A stretch of 64,000 bases of DNA from Pedobacter psychroterrae. Its GTDB lineage: Bacteria > Bacteroidota > Bacteroidia > Sphingobacteriales > Sphingobacteriaceae. Position numbers and translations under genes: made by a program. The DNA is taken from positions 868,001 to 932,000 of the forward strand of contig NZ_SJSL01000001.1 in the NCBI RefSeq assembly GCF_004331695.1. The letters run 5' to 3'. Below are positions 8,645 to 17,855 of the stretch, one piece after another. A model generated the notes under the pieces. It had not been told where the DNA came from. It saw only the letters and a list, made by a program, of their open reading frames with translations, and made no database searches. The first letter of the stretch is position 1, and each line of letters opens with the position of its first letter.

Positions 8645-10063
8645 ATGGGATGTGGAAGTTGTTCTACTGGTAGCGGCGGTTGTGCTCCCGCAGGCTGTAA
8701 AAGTAATGGTTCATGCGCCACAGGCGGATGCGGAAAAATGGAAGTTTACGATTGGCTGTCAAATCTTGACATGCCTTCAAATTATATACCTTTTCAAGTA
8801 ATAGAAGTTAAGTTTAAGGGGGCAAGAAAAGAATTCTTCCTGAATGCTGATAATATTTACTTGGAAATCGGTGAACTGATCGCAGTAGAAGGCCCGACAG
8901 GTGGTTATGATATTGGCCATGTTTCCCTTACGGGAGAGTTGGTGCGGATGCAGATGAAGCGCCGTAAAACCCATATGGACCAGGTAACCAGAAAAGTTTA
9001 CCGGAAGGCTTCAGAGACTGATGTAGAAAAATGGAAGATTGCCAAAGACCTGGAATGGGAAACCATGCATAAGGCGAGAAAGCTGGCACTGGACCTTCGC
9101 CTTTCTATGAAGATCAGCGATGTGGACTACCAGGGAGACCGTACCAAAGCGACGTTCTTTTACACAGCGGAAGGCAGGGTCGATTTTAGAGAACTGATCA
9201 AAAAGATGGCCGAGACTTTCCGGATCAGGATTGAGATGAGGCAGATCGGCATGCGCCAGGAAGCAGGCCGCCTGGGCGGGATCGGATCTTGCGGTCGCGA
9301 ATTGTGCTGTTCTACCTGGCTTACTAATTTTAAAACGGTTTCTACTGCGGCGGCCAGGTATCAGAACCTTTCCTTAAATACTTTAAAGCTGGCCGGTCAG
9401 TGCGGTAAGCTGAAATGTTGCTTAAACTATGAGCTGGATACCTATCTGGATGCCTTAAAGGATATTCCTGACCGTATAGAAAGCCTGCATACAGAAATAG
9501 GCACTGCGCGTCACCAAAAAACCGATATCTTCAAGAAGATTATGTGGTTCAGCTATCCGAATGCGGAAGACTGGATCCCGCTGAAGGTGAGCAGGGTAAA
9601 AGAGATCATGGCGATGAACAAGAGCGGACAAAAGCCTGTCAACCTTAAAGAAGAAGCTGTTGAAATGACACCTGCAGCATTTGTTGAGAAATCACCGGAC
9701 TATGAAAATGTAGTTGGACAGGATAGCCTGACCCGCCTGGATGACAAATCAAGGAACAAAGGTGGCAGGAATAGTAAGTCGGCCGCATCGGGCAGCAGAA
9801 ATGAAGGCCGAAGCAATAGCAGGCCTGACAGACCCAGCAGACCTGAGGGTCAGAACAGGCCGCAGGGCGGAAGACCGCAGCAGCCGAAACAGGGTGGACA
9901 GCCTCCTGTTCAGCAGCCAGGTCAACCTAAGGTTCAGCAGGGAGCTCCGCAGGGTGCTGCTCAGCAAGGGACAGGACAGCCTACGGGCCAACCATCAGTC
10001 AGCAAGAATAAGAACAGAAATAACCGCAGGAAGAAACCGAAGGAAAAGCCTAAAGATGACTAA
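8645..10063 (+). CDS. PSP1/RicT-family protein with cysteine-rich N-terminus
   Basis: A 472-residue PSP1 C-terminal-domain protein (RicT/YaaT). Residues 1-31 hold six cysteines (C3, C6, C13, C18, C24, C29) in a Gly/Ser-rich stretch. The PSP1 core spans about residues 45-250 with the conserved cysteine motifs SCGRELCCSTW and CGKLKCCLNYE. The last 120 residues are a low-complexity Gln/Pro/Gly/Arg/Asn tail ending in lysines. In Bacillus, RicT works with RicA/RicF in an iron-sulfur complex affecting RNase Y; Bacteroidota lack that setting, so the role here is open. It overlaps gldH by 8 bases, indicating translational coupling. Confidence 0.85.
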   Translation: MGCGSCSTGSGGCAPAGCKSNGSCATGGCGKMEVYDWLSNLDMPSNYIPFQVIEVKFKGARKEFFLNADNIYLEIGELIAVEGPTGGYDIGHVSLTGELVRMQMKRRKTHMDQVTRKVYRKASETDVEKWKIAKDLEWETMHKARKLALDLRLSMKISDVDYQGDRTKATFFYTAEGRVDFRELIKKMAETFRIRIEMRQIGMRQEAGRLGGIGSCGRELCCSTWLTNFKTVSTAAARYQNLSLNTLKLAGQCGKLKCCLNYELDTYLDALKDIPDRIESLHTEIGTARHQKTDIFKKIMWFSYPNAEDWIPLKVSRVKEIMAMNKSGQKPVNLKEEAVEMTPAAFVEKSPDYENVVGQDSLTRLDDKSRNKGGRNSKSAASGSRNEGRSNSRPDRPSRPEGQNRPQGGRPQQPKQGGQPPVQQPGQPKVQQGAPQGAAQQGTGQPTGQPSVSKNKNRNNRRKKPKEKPKDD

Positions 10064-10532
10064 TTTTAAAGTTTGGCTGTTGTCTGTTGTCTTGACGGTA
10101 CTATTACTGCAGGGTTGCAATACCAATGCAATTGTTGATAGTAATGTCGCGATGCCGTCGCGCAACTGGAATTATGCGAATAAGGTTAAGGTGAGTTTAA
10201 ATATTACAGACAACAGTAAGCCTTACACCATCCGGTTTAAATTAAGGCATGCTGCTAACTATGCCTATTCAAATATTTTCATCCTGCTGCATATAAAGGG
10301 TGCTGGACAAAAGATGCAGACAAAGCGCTATGAATACAGGCTGGCGCAGCCAGACGGACAGTGGAACGGTTCGGGTTCCGGCAACCTGTTTACCTATTCA
10401 CTACCTTTGTTTGCCAATTATCACTTTCCTTCGCCTGGTAATTATGAAATTGAAATAGAGCAGAATATGCGCGATAATCCGCTAAAAGGAATCAGTGACG
10501 CGGGAATAACGGTATTACAGCAAGGGCAGTAA
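10056..10532 (+). CDS. gldH: Gliding motility lipoprotein GldH
   Basis: The ATG at 10056 overlaps the PSP1 stop (ATGACTAA), giving 158 residues; the frame is open far upstream but that part lies in antisense-like register of the PSP1 tail. The N-terminus MTNFKVWLLSVVLTVLLLQGC is a lipoprotein signal with lipobox LQGC. The body (WNYANKVKVSLNI, KPYTIRFKLRHAANYAYSN, GSGNLFTYSLPL) matches GldH, a lipoprotein needed with other Gld proteins for gliding and type IX secretion in Flavobacterium. Placement after PSP1 is the usual Bacteroidota order. Its end overlaps murF by 18 bases convergently. Confidence 0.85.
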   Translation: MTNFKVWLLSVVLTVLLLQGCNTNAIVDSNVAMPSRNWNYANKVKVSLNITDNSKPYTIRFKLRHAANYAYSNIFILLHIKGAGQKMQTKRYEYRLAQPDGQWNGSGSGNLFTYSLPLFANYHFPSPGNYEIEIEQNMRDNPLKGISDAGITVLQQGQ

Positions 10533-11822
10533 TTGTTCCAGCGCCATACCTCTTGAACCCTTTAGGAGTATCAGGTTATTTTGTACAGGATTTGCGCTGA
10601 TGTATTCAGCTGCCTCAGCCGGAGTATGGAAAAAGATCCCTTTGTATTTGTCTTTTAATAAATAGAAATATTTTCCGATCAGGATCAGGGTGTCTGCATT
10701 CAATGCTGCTGCCTCCTCTGCGATCAAGTCATGCTGAACAGCAGATTCGTCACCCAGTTCAAACATATCCCCGATTATCAGTGTTTTATGCGCCGCGGTT
10801 AAAAGCGCGATATTTTTTAAAGCCGCAGACATGCTGCTTGGATTTGCATTGTAAAAATCACAGATCACCGTATTGTGTGTAGTTTTAATAATCTGAGAGC
10901 GGTTGTTGGTTGGCATATAGCTGGCAAGTCCCTGGCTGATCTGTTCAGCACCCACCTCAAAAAATCCCGCAATGCAGATTGCTGCCAAGACGTTCTCGAA
11001 ATTGTAGGCGCCAGTCAGGTTTACTGAAGTGTAATAGGTTTTTGATTGCATGGTCCAGGATATTTCCAGCAAAGGATCGGACTTAAGCAAAGCTCCAGAG
11101 ATGAAATTTCCAGGCTCAGTACCATACCATACTATTTTATCTTTATCCAGTGCGGTGGCGACACTCATTTCCAGTAAACTGGGATTATTACTGCGCACAA
11201 ATACTTTCCCCTGATGCTGTGCAAGATAAGTATACAGCTCTGATTTCCCTTTCTTTACCCCTTCAAATCCGCCAAATCCTTCCAGATGTGCCATGCCTAC
11301 GTTGGTGATCAGGCCATGTGTAGGCCGAGCGATGTTGCATAAAAATTCGATCTCTTTCTGGTGATTCGCCCCCATTTCTATCACTGCTATTTCTATTTCA
11401 TCCGTTATGGACAAGATGGACAGCGGCACACCAATATGGTTGTTTAAGTTGCCCTTAGTAGCAAATGTCTTATATTTTCCGGATAGCGCCGCCCTAATCA
11501 GTTCTTTGGTAGTTGTTTTGCCATTTGTCCCTGTGAGGCCTATTACCGGGATATTTAGTTGGCTGCGGTGATGCGAAGCCAGTTGCTGCAATGTTTGCAG
11601 TACATCCGGTACAAGGATGCACCTGTCATTGACCTGATATTCGGCATTGTCAATCACAGCATATGCCGCACCGCTCTGTAAAGCGGTCTCAGTAAACGTA
11701 TTGGCATCGAAATGATCTCCCTTAAGCGCAAAGAAAATACTGCCTTCAGTAATATTTCTCGTATCTGTGCAGATTGTCGGGTGATTTAAATAGATTTGAT
11801 ACAAGGAACTGATGCTGGTCAT
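10515..11822 (-). CDS. murF: UDP-N-acetylmuramoyl-tripeptide--D-alanyl-D-alanine ligase MurF
   Basis: A 435-residue Mur ligase of normal size. The N-terminal UDP-binding domain contains CTDTRNITEGSIFFALKGDHFDAN, the MurF/MurE signature, then the ATP-binding P-loop GLTGTNGKTTTKEL near residue 97, the central domain with EMGANHQKEI and GMAHLEGFGG, and a C-terminal domain with DFYNANPSSMSAAL and IGDMFELGDES. MurF adds D-Ala-D-Ala to the muropeptide precursor in the cytoplasm. It is divergent from the M14 peptidase gene (31 bases between starts) and convergent with gldH. Confidence 0.95.
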   Translation of the reverse strand: MTSISSLYQIYLNHPTICTDTRNITEGSIFFALKGDHFDANTFTETALQSGAAYAVIDNAEYQVNDRCILVPDVLQTLQQLASHHRSQLNIPVIGLTGTNGKTTTKELIRAALSGKYKTFATKGNLNNHIGVPLSILSITDEIEIAVIEMGANHQKEIEFLCNIARPTHGLITNVGMAHLEGFGGFEGVKKGKSELYTYLAQHQGKVFVRSNNPSLLEMSVATALDKDKIVWYGTEPGNFISGALLKSDPLLEISWTMQSKTYYTSVNLTGAYNFENVLAAICIAGFFEVGAEQISQGLASYMPTNNRSQIIKTTHNTVICDFYNANPSSMSAALKNIALLTAAHKTLIIGDMFELGDESAVQHDLIAEEAAALNADTLILIGKYFYLLKDKYKGIFFHTPAEAAEYISANPVQNNLILLKGSRGMALEQLLPLL

Positions 11823-11853
11823 AGGAAATAAAAATATAGGGTAAAATTACACT

Positions 11854-14361
11854 ATGAAAGAGAAACAAAGAAATATGAAATACTTTTTACTTCCTTTCTT
11901 TATTTTGGTGTTGGGCTTTGGGACAGCAGAAGCTCAGTTAAAATCGCCCGAAGCATTTTTGGGTTATCCCCTAGGCACAGCATTTACCCCGCATGATGAG
12001 GTTGTTGCTTATTTTTCCTACCTGGACAGCAGCAGTAAAAATCTTAAACTGGTAAATTACGGCAAAAGTTACGAAGGGAGACCGCTGTTGGTAGCGATCA
12101 TATCCTCAAAAGAGAACATTGCCAATCTTGAGCAGATCAGAAAAGACAACCTGAGTTTGAGCAGAGGGCAGGAACTGGCCAAACCAAATAACCAGCCGGC
12201 AATATTGTGGCTGAGCTATAATGTACATGGAAATGAAGCAAGCTCTACGGAAACTGCACTGAGGATGCTGTATGACCTGGTGGACGGTCAAAACAAAAAA
12301 ATAACAGACTGGCTTAAAAATACAGTGGTCATCATTGATCCCTGTCTCAATCCTGATGGGCGGGAACGGTATATCAATTATTTTAAGGACGTCAGCGGAG
12401 ACCAGCCAGATCCAAACCCGGTAGCGAGAGAACACATAGAGCCCTGGCCGGGAGGAAGGTATAACCATTATTATTTTGACCTGAACAGGGACTGGGCATG
12501 GCAGAGCCAGGTTGAAACCCAGCATAGGTTAAAATTATACCATGAATGGATGCCTGAGGTGCATGTAGATTTTCACGAGCAGAATTATAATGAGCCTTAT
12601 TATTTTGCCCCTGCAGCAGAGCCAATCCATCAGGACATTACCGCCTGGCAAAAAGACTTTCAGGTTACGGTAGGCCAGAACAATGCAAAGTATTTTGATG
12701 AGCGGGGCTGGCAGTACTTCACTAAAGAGCGGTTTGACCTGTTGTACCCTTCCTATGGGGATACCTATCCATTGTATAATGGGTCGATCGGTATGACCTA
12801 TGAGCAGGGAGGAATAGGAGCAGGACTGGCGGTAATCACCCTAGAAGGAGATACCCTAACGCTTAAAGACCGGATCGAGCACCATTATACAACGGGTATG
12901 TCTACGCTGGAGATGGTTTCCAAGCATGCAGTTCAGCTGGTAGCAGAATTTAAGCTGTATTTTCAAAGATCAATGGTGTCGCCACCCGGCAATTTTAAGA
13001 CCTATGTAGTTAAAGCCCAGAATATTGCCAGGATCAGGCGTCTGGCCGAACTTTTAAAGAAGAACGGGATTGAGTATGCTTTCGGACAGGATAAAAGTTT
13101 GAGGGGATATAATTATGAAAGCAGGAAGACAGAAAACTTTAAAATTGAACGGAATGACCTCATTGTAAATCTTATGCAGCCTAAGGCGGTGCTGGCAAAT
13201 GTATTGTTTGAGCCACAGACGATGATCACAGATTCCAATACCTATGATATTACGGCTTGGGCGCTACCCTTTGCCTATGGATTGAAAGCTTATGGAATAA
13301 AAGAGCCACTGAAGGGAAACTTCAACAACATAGAAGAAAAAGAAGAACAGGTTCCAGAACTGAACAGGCCTTATGCCTGGATATTTGCGTGGAATTCAAT
13401 CGAAGATGCCCAGGTGCTGATCGCGTTGCAAAGGATGGGTGTTAAGGTACGGATTGCTGAACAAGGCTTCACCATTGGAGGGCGTGTGTTCTCTTCCGGG
13501 TCATTGCTGGTTTACAGAACAGAGAATGAAAAGCAAATAAAAGGCTTGGCGGCTAAGTTGGCGGCCATCCAAAAGCGCCTGAATAAGACATTTTATCCCG
13601 CTGCGAGCGGCTATGTAGAAAAAGGGAAGGATCTGGGTTCATCTGTTTACCCGATCCTGAAGGTACCGAAGGTGGCAGTTGCTGCGGGCGCGGGGATCTC
13701 CTCGCCGGGAGTAGGTGAGATCTGGCATTTTTTTGACCAGGAGCTCAATTATCCGGTTACCATGATCCTGCCCCAAAATATACCAGGTCTGGACATTAAT
13801 AAAATAAATGTGCTGATCATGCCTAGCGGAACCTATAGCGATAGTGTTTTGGAAAAGCTGGAGGGCTGGATTAACAGTGGAGGGAAGGTGATTCTGTTTG
13901 AGGAAGCTGTTGCGGCAATAGCCGGGAAAAAGCCCTTTAACATCAAACTAAAAGAATTTCCAAAGCAGGACGAGCTAAAGCTTGCTGCCCTGCGAAAATA
14001 CGGACAGAAGCACATGGATGATTTGTCTGAAACGATTCCCGGAGCGATTTTTAGGGTCGATATCGATCAGAGCCACCCGCTTAGCGCAGGACTGGGCAGT
14101 TATTATTATGCTTTAAAGACAGACGATAAGATCTATGAGCCACTAAATAAAGGCTGGAATATCGGTTTATTGAAGTCGGACAGCTATATGGCAGGGATTG
14201 CCGGTAAATCAATAATTAAAAAATTTGCCAGTGGCATGCTGTTTGGGGTCGAACCTGCTGGAAAGGGAACGATTATTTACCTCGGTACAGATCTTGTTTT
14301 TCGCTCGTTTTGGGAAAGTGGCAAACAAATGTTTGCCAATGCTGTTTTTCTGGTCAATTAG
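11854..14361 (+). CDS. M14 family zinc metallocarboxypeptidase, exported
   Basis: An 835-residue protein with a signal peptide (KYFLLPFFILVLGFGTAEAQ); the ATG at 11875 is an equally good start. The carboxypeptidase domain spans about residues 45-370: HGNEASSTE gives the zinc-binding His and Glu (HxxE), VDFHEQNYNEPYYF carries the third zinc histidine, and YEQGGIGAGLAV corresponds to the substrate/catalytic-Glu end. Residues beyond 620 look like a glutamine-amidotransferase-like fold (LIMPSGTYSDSVLEKLEGWINSGG), an arrangement common in Bacteroidota M14 proteins. Likely periplasmic peptide degradation. Confidence 0.88.
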   Translation: MKEKQRNMKYFLLPFFILVLGFGTAEAQLKSPEAFLGYPLGTAFTPHDEVVAYFSYLDSSSKNLKLVNYGKSYEGRPLLVAIISSKENIANLEQIRKDNLSLSRGQELAKPNNQPAILWLSYNVHGNEASSTETALRMLYDLVDGQNKKITDWLKNTVVIIDPCLNPDGRERYINYFKDVSGDQPDPNPVAREHIEPWPGGRYNHYYFDLNRDWAWQSQVETQHRLKLYHEWMPEVHVDFHEQNYNEPYYFAPAAEPIHQDITAWQKDFQVTVGQNNAKYFDERGWQYFTKERFDLLYPSYGDTYPLYNGSIGMTYEQGGIGAGLAVITLEGDTLTLKDRIEHHYTTGMSTLEMVSKHAVQLVAEFKLYFQRSMVSPPGNFKTYVVKAQNIARIRRLAELLKKNGIEYAFGQDKSLRGYNYESRKTENFKIERNDLIVNLMQPKAVLANVLFEPQTMITDSNTYDITAWALPFAYGLKAYGIKEPLKGNFNNIEEKEEQVPELNRPYAWIFAWNSIEDAQVLIALQRMGVKVRIAEQGFTIGGRVFSSGSLLVYRTENEKQIKGLAAKLAAIQKRLNKTFYPAASGYVEKGKDLGSSVYPILKVPKVAVAAGAGISSPGVGEIWHFFDQELNYPVTMILPQNIPGLDINKINVLIMPSGTYSDSVLEKLEGWINSGGKVILFEEAVAAIAGKKPFNIKLKEFPKQDELKLAALRKYGQKHMDDLSETIPGAIFRVDIDQSHPLSAGLGSYYYALKTDDKIYEPLNKGWNIGLLKSDSYMAGIAGKSIIKKFASGMLFGVEPAGKGTIIYLGTDLVFRSFWESGKQMFANAVFLVN

Positions 14362-14665
14362 GCTAATAATCAGTTGTTAAAAAATTGTTGCACAGTATAT
14401 AAGTAAAATTACCAGTTGATTTTGTTAAAAAAAGTTAAATATTTGGATTAGGCGCCCTGGTGGCCTCCGATAATAGAATAAATATCGGTGTATGTTGAAA
14501 ATTCGGAATATTATTCTGTAAATCTGTCTAATATGAGAGGAGATGACACTGAACCTCGGTCATAGAATTGTCATTTGTCATTCTAGTTTTATCAAATAAT
14601 TATGCATGCATACCAAAATCGGTATATTTAGCCATTATTATTAACTAACCTAAATTTTATTTTTT
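14362..14665 (+). promoter_or_regulatory. Long leader of the SusC operon with four inverted repeats
   Basis: No gene fits in this 304-base stretch. It holds four consecutive short inverted repeats: CCGATA/TATCGG (14467-14488), ATGAC/GTCAT (14543-14563), TAGAAT/ATTCTA (14563-14585) and ATACC/GGTAT (14610-14625), the third with TGTCAT-like direct repeats in its loop and a palindromic ATGCATGCAT at 14602-14611 before the last. The set suggests a structured 5' leader or repeated protein sites. No exact TAnnTTTG promoter box was found. Confidence 0.4.
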
Positions 14666-17600
14666 ATGAAAAAACTTTTACAAAGTTTGTTCATTCTACT
14701 GTTTGTCGCAGGTACTGCGATGGCACAGGATCGAACAGTTACTGGTACAGTTACAGATAAAGAAGATGGCAAGCCATTGCCGGGCGTAACTGTAAGAATC
14801 GTGGGAGCTAAAGGCGGCACTCAGACTGCAGCCAATGGACAGTATTCATTAACCGTTCCTTCCGGTTCTACACAATTGCAATTTACTTATTTGGGCTATT
14901 TGGATCAAACCGTTAGTGTGGGTTCAACAAATGTAGTGAACGTAACATTAGGCACAGATTCCAGAGGCCTTTCTGAAGTTGTTGTTACAGCGTTAGGTAT
15001 TTCAAGGGAAGCTAAAGCTATCGGATATGCCGTTGGTAAAGTTTCTCCAGACCAGATCCTTCAAAAATCAGAGCCGGATTTGTTAAAAACATTACAAGGT
15101 AAAGTTGCCGGTGTGGACATTCGTACTTCACAGGGAACACCTGGTGCGGCTACCCGTATCCAGATCAGGGGTAACTCATCATTCTATGGAGATAACCAGC
15201 CATTGATCGTGGTTGACGGTGTACCATATAGTAATGACCAGATCACAACCAGCAGCCAGACCTCAGGTGGTGGTGCTTACGGAAGTGGTATCGGAAACTT
15301 AGATCCAAATGATATTGCCAGCATGGAAGTCCTTAAAGGATCTGCAGCTGGTGCATTGTATGGTTCAAGAGCTTCTAATGGGGTATTGTTAATTACTACC
15401 AAATCAGGTAATGCAAAAAGAAGCAACAAAGGTTTTGAGGTTTCTTACAGAAGTTCAGTTTCAATTGAGCAGGTGGCTAACTTGCCTACTATGCAAAATG
15501 ATTACGGAGCAGGATCTCAGTATAATTATTCGGCTTCAAACGGTTCATGGGGGCCTAAATTTGGAACATTAGATTCAATCGCGACCTGGCCTGATTATTT
15601 AAAAGCTTATCCTGAGATGTTTGGTGCTAAAGTGGCTTACAAAGCTTATCCTAACAACGTTAAGGATTTGTTTCAGAATGGTGCTGTAATTGAAAACTCA
15701 TTGTCATTTAACGGTGGGGATGAAAAAACAGCCTTCTCTTTGACAGCATCACAATTGAACAACGATGGGTATGTTGAAAATTCTAATTATAAAAGATCAA
15801 ACATCAGTTTGGGTGGTAGCACTAAATTAGACATCGGATTAAATGTTCGTGGTAACTTAAGTTACACACGCTCTAATCAATTGGGTGGTGTATTTGGTGA
15901 GAACCAGGTTGCAGGAGCTGCATCACAGTTTGCAAGAACAATGTTTTTAGCAAGAAACTGGGATTTGAACTTACCATATGAAGATAAACTGGGTAATAAC
16001 ATCACGCCATTAGGTGGTGGTCAGTTTGACAACCCAAGATGGTCAGCTATGTACAATACAGCTGCTACTGCTGAAGAGCGTGTAGTTGCCAATATGCATG
16101 CAGATGCGCAATTGATCAGCTGGATAAAAGCAGATTTTACCTTAGGAAGTAACGTAAACAGGCTAAACAGAAGAGAGATTACTGAAATCAGCTCAAGAGC
16201 AGCTGAAGGATTGGGCCGGTTGGTATTGGATGATTACCGCAGACAAGAAATTGAGTCAAACCTATATTTCACTTTTGCACCTAAAATAGCTGATGAATTC
16301 AGCTTAAGGGCCATTGTGGGTTATAGCTACAATCAGCGGACTACTACCAGAGATGTAAATACAGGAAATAAATTTGTAACAAGGGGTGTGTACTCTTTAG
16401 CGAACACATCTCAGCAAATCTTTAACTCTGATACTTACTCAAGAAGAAGATTAATGGGTATCTATGGTGATTTGAGTTTAGGCTATCAGGGCTGGGCTTA
16501 TGTAACCTTTACTGGTAGAAATGACTGGTCATCTACTTTGCCTGTTGACAGCAGAAGTTATTTCTATCCAGGTGTGTCAGGATCATTGATCATTACAGAT
16601 GCACTGAAACTGGAAAGCAACATACTTGATTTTGCTAAGATCAGAGCTGGTTATGCTAAGGTGGGTAGAGATGCTGATCCATATAGTTTAACTAACGGTT
16701 TCGGAATTGGAACAAACTTCCTTGGACAAAGTACTGCTTTCCTTGGAGCTACTGCCGCGGATCCAAACTTGAAGCCTGAGTTTACCAAAGAGTTTGAGAT
16801 AGGAACTCAATTGAGCTTCTTCAACAAATTAGTAGAATTGGATTTCACTTACTACAAAAAGGACTCAGAGAACCAGATTGCGAGTATTGCAACTCCTGAA
16901 TCATCTGGATTTAGCTCGCTATATACCAACTTTGGAAGTTTGAGAAATGAGGGTCAGGAAATTGAATTAACTGTTCGTCCGGTGAGATTGCAAGATTTCA
17001 ACTGGGAAATCAACAGTTCATTCACTAGAAACATCAATACTGTTACCAGTTTAATCGAAGGATTGGACAGGGTTTCATTGAGAGGCGTTTTGACTACTAT
17101 TTCTCCGTACCTTGAAGCTGGTTTGCCTTTCGGTTATTTAAGAGGAACTAAATCATTGAGAGATGACGAAGGTAACTTATTGATCAACCCTGCTACAGGC
17201 GGTATGATCGAAGATACTGAGCAATCTATGATCGGTGATCCAAACCCTAGCTATAAATTAGGTATTACTAATACCTTCTCTTACAAAGGCCTTTCTTTGG
17301 GTGTCTTGTTTGATATGACAAAAGGCGGTCAGATGTATTCTACTACCATTGCAAGTGAGCTTGGTAGAGGTGTAACCAGGGATACAGAAAACAGAGATGG
17401 ATTATTTATCATCCCAGGTGTATATGGTGATCCAACTACTGGAAAAGCGATTTTAGATGGTGCCGGAAATAAAATTGAAAACGCAACCCGCTTAACTCAA
17501 AATGATCTTTGGTTCTCTCCAAACGCTACTTTGGGCCAGACTTTTGCTACCAATACTGCAACAGAGTGGAACACTTATGATGCATCAGTATACAGATTGA

Positions 17601-17836
17601 GAGAGGTAACTTTAGGTTATGATTTCCCTAAATCACTATTCAGAAAAGTGCCAATCGGTTCTTTAAGATTGAGTGTAACAGGTAGGAACTTATGGTTCAT
17701 TGCACCTAACTTCCCTAAGTATTCAAACTTTGATCCGGAAGTTAACAGTTATGGAGCAAGTACTACTCAAGGAATTGAACTTGCTGCTGCACCTACTACC
17801 AGAAGATACGGGTTCAACCTAAGTGTAACTTTCTAA
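14666..17836 (+). CDS. SusC/RagA family TonB-linked outer membrane protein
   Basis: A 1056-residue TonB-dependent transporter. Signal peptide at residues 1-20 (LFILLFVAGTAMAQ), CarboxypepD_reg domain at about 22-100 (TVTGTVTDKEDGKPLPGVTV), TonB-box/linker region with EVVVTALGI, plug domain about 115-250 (LLKTLQGKVAGVDI, IQIRGNSSF, PLIVVDGVPYSN, GSAAGALYGSRASNGV), and a C-terminal 22-strand barrel ending NLSVTF. It would import an oligomer captured by the SusD partner 20 bases downstream. No glycosidase or protease is linked, so the substrate is unknown. Codons are strongly A/T-ending, which may reflect high expression. Confidence 0.95.
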   Translation: MKKLLQSLFILLFVAGTAMAQDRTVTGTVTDKEDGKPLPGVTVRIVGAKGGTQTAANGQYSLTVPSGSTQLQFTYLGYLDQTVSVGSTNVVNVTLGTDSRGLSEVVVTALGISREAKAIGYAVGKVSPDQILQKSEPDLLKTLQGKVAGVDIRTSQGTPGAATRIQIRGNSSFYGDNQPLIVVDGVPYSNDQITTSSQTSGGGAYGSGIGNLDPNDIASMEVLKGSAAGALYGSRASNGVLLITTKSGNAKRSNKGFEVSYRSSVSIEQVANLPTMQNDYGAGSQYNYSASNGSWGPKFGTLDSIATWPDYLKAYPEMFGAKVAYKAYPNNVKDLFQNGAVIENSLSFNGGDEKTAFSLTASQLNNDGYVENSNYKRSNISLGGSTKLDIGLNVRGNLSYTRSNQLGGVFGENQVAGAASQFARTMFLARNWDLNLPYEDKLGNNITPLGGGQFDNPRWSAMYNTAATAEERVVANMHADAQLISWIKADFTLGSNVNRLNRREITEISSRAAEGLGRLVLDDYRRQEIESNLYFTFAPKIADEFSLRAIVGYSYNQRTTTRDVNTGNKFVTRGVYSLANTSQQIFNSDTYSRRRLMGIYGDLSLGYQGWAYVTFTGRNDWSSTLPVDSRSYFYPGVSGSLIITDALKLESNILDFAKIRAGYAKVGRDADPYSLTNGFGIGTNFLGQSTAFLGATAADPNLKPEFTKEFEIGTQLSFFNKLVELDFTYYKKDSENQIASIATPESSGFSSLYTNFGSLRNEGQEIELTVRPVRLQDFNWEINSSFTRNINTVTSLIEGLDRVSLRGVLTTISPYLEAGLPFGYLRGTKSLRDDEGNLLINPATGGMIEDTEQSMIGDPNPSYKLGITNTFSYKGLSLGVLFDMTKGGQMYSTTIASELGRGVTRDTENRDGLFIIPGVYGDPTTGKAILDGAGNKIENATRLTQNDLWFSPNATLGQTFATNTATEWNTYDASVYRLREVTLGYDFPKSLFRKVPIGSLRLSVTGRNLWFIAPNFPKYSNFDPEVNSYGASTTQGIELAAAPTTRRYGFNLSVTF

Positions 17837-17855
17837 CAAATAAAACCTATTTGAT

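Noticed and set aside
9741..10055. Long upstream extension of the gldH frame
   Set aside because: It would place about 100 Arg/Ser-rich residues before a perfect lipoprotein signal, and is an out-of-frame reading of the PSP1 tail.
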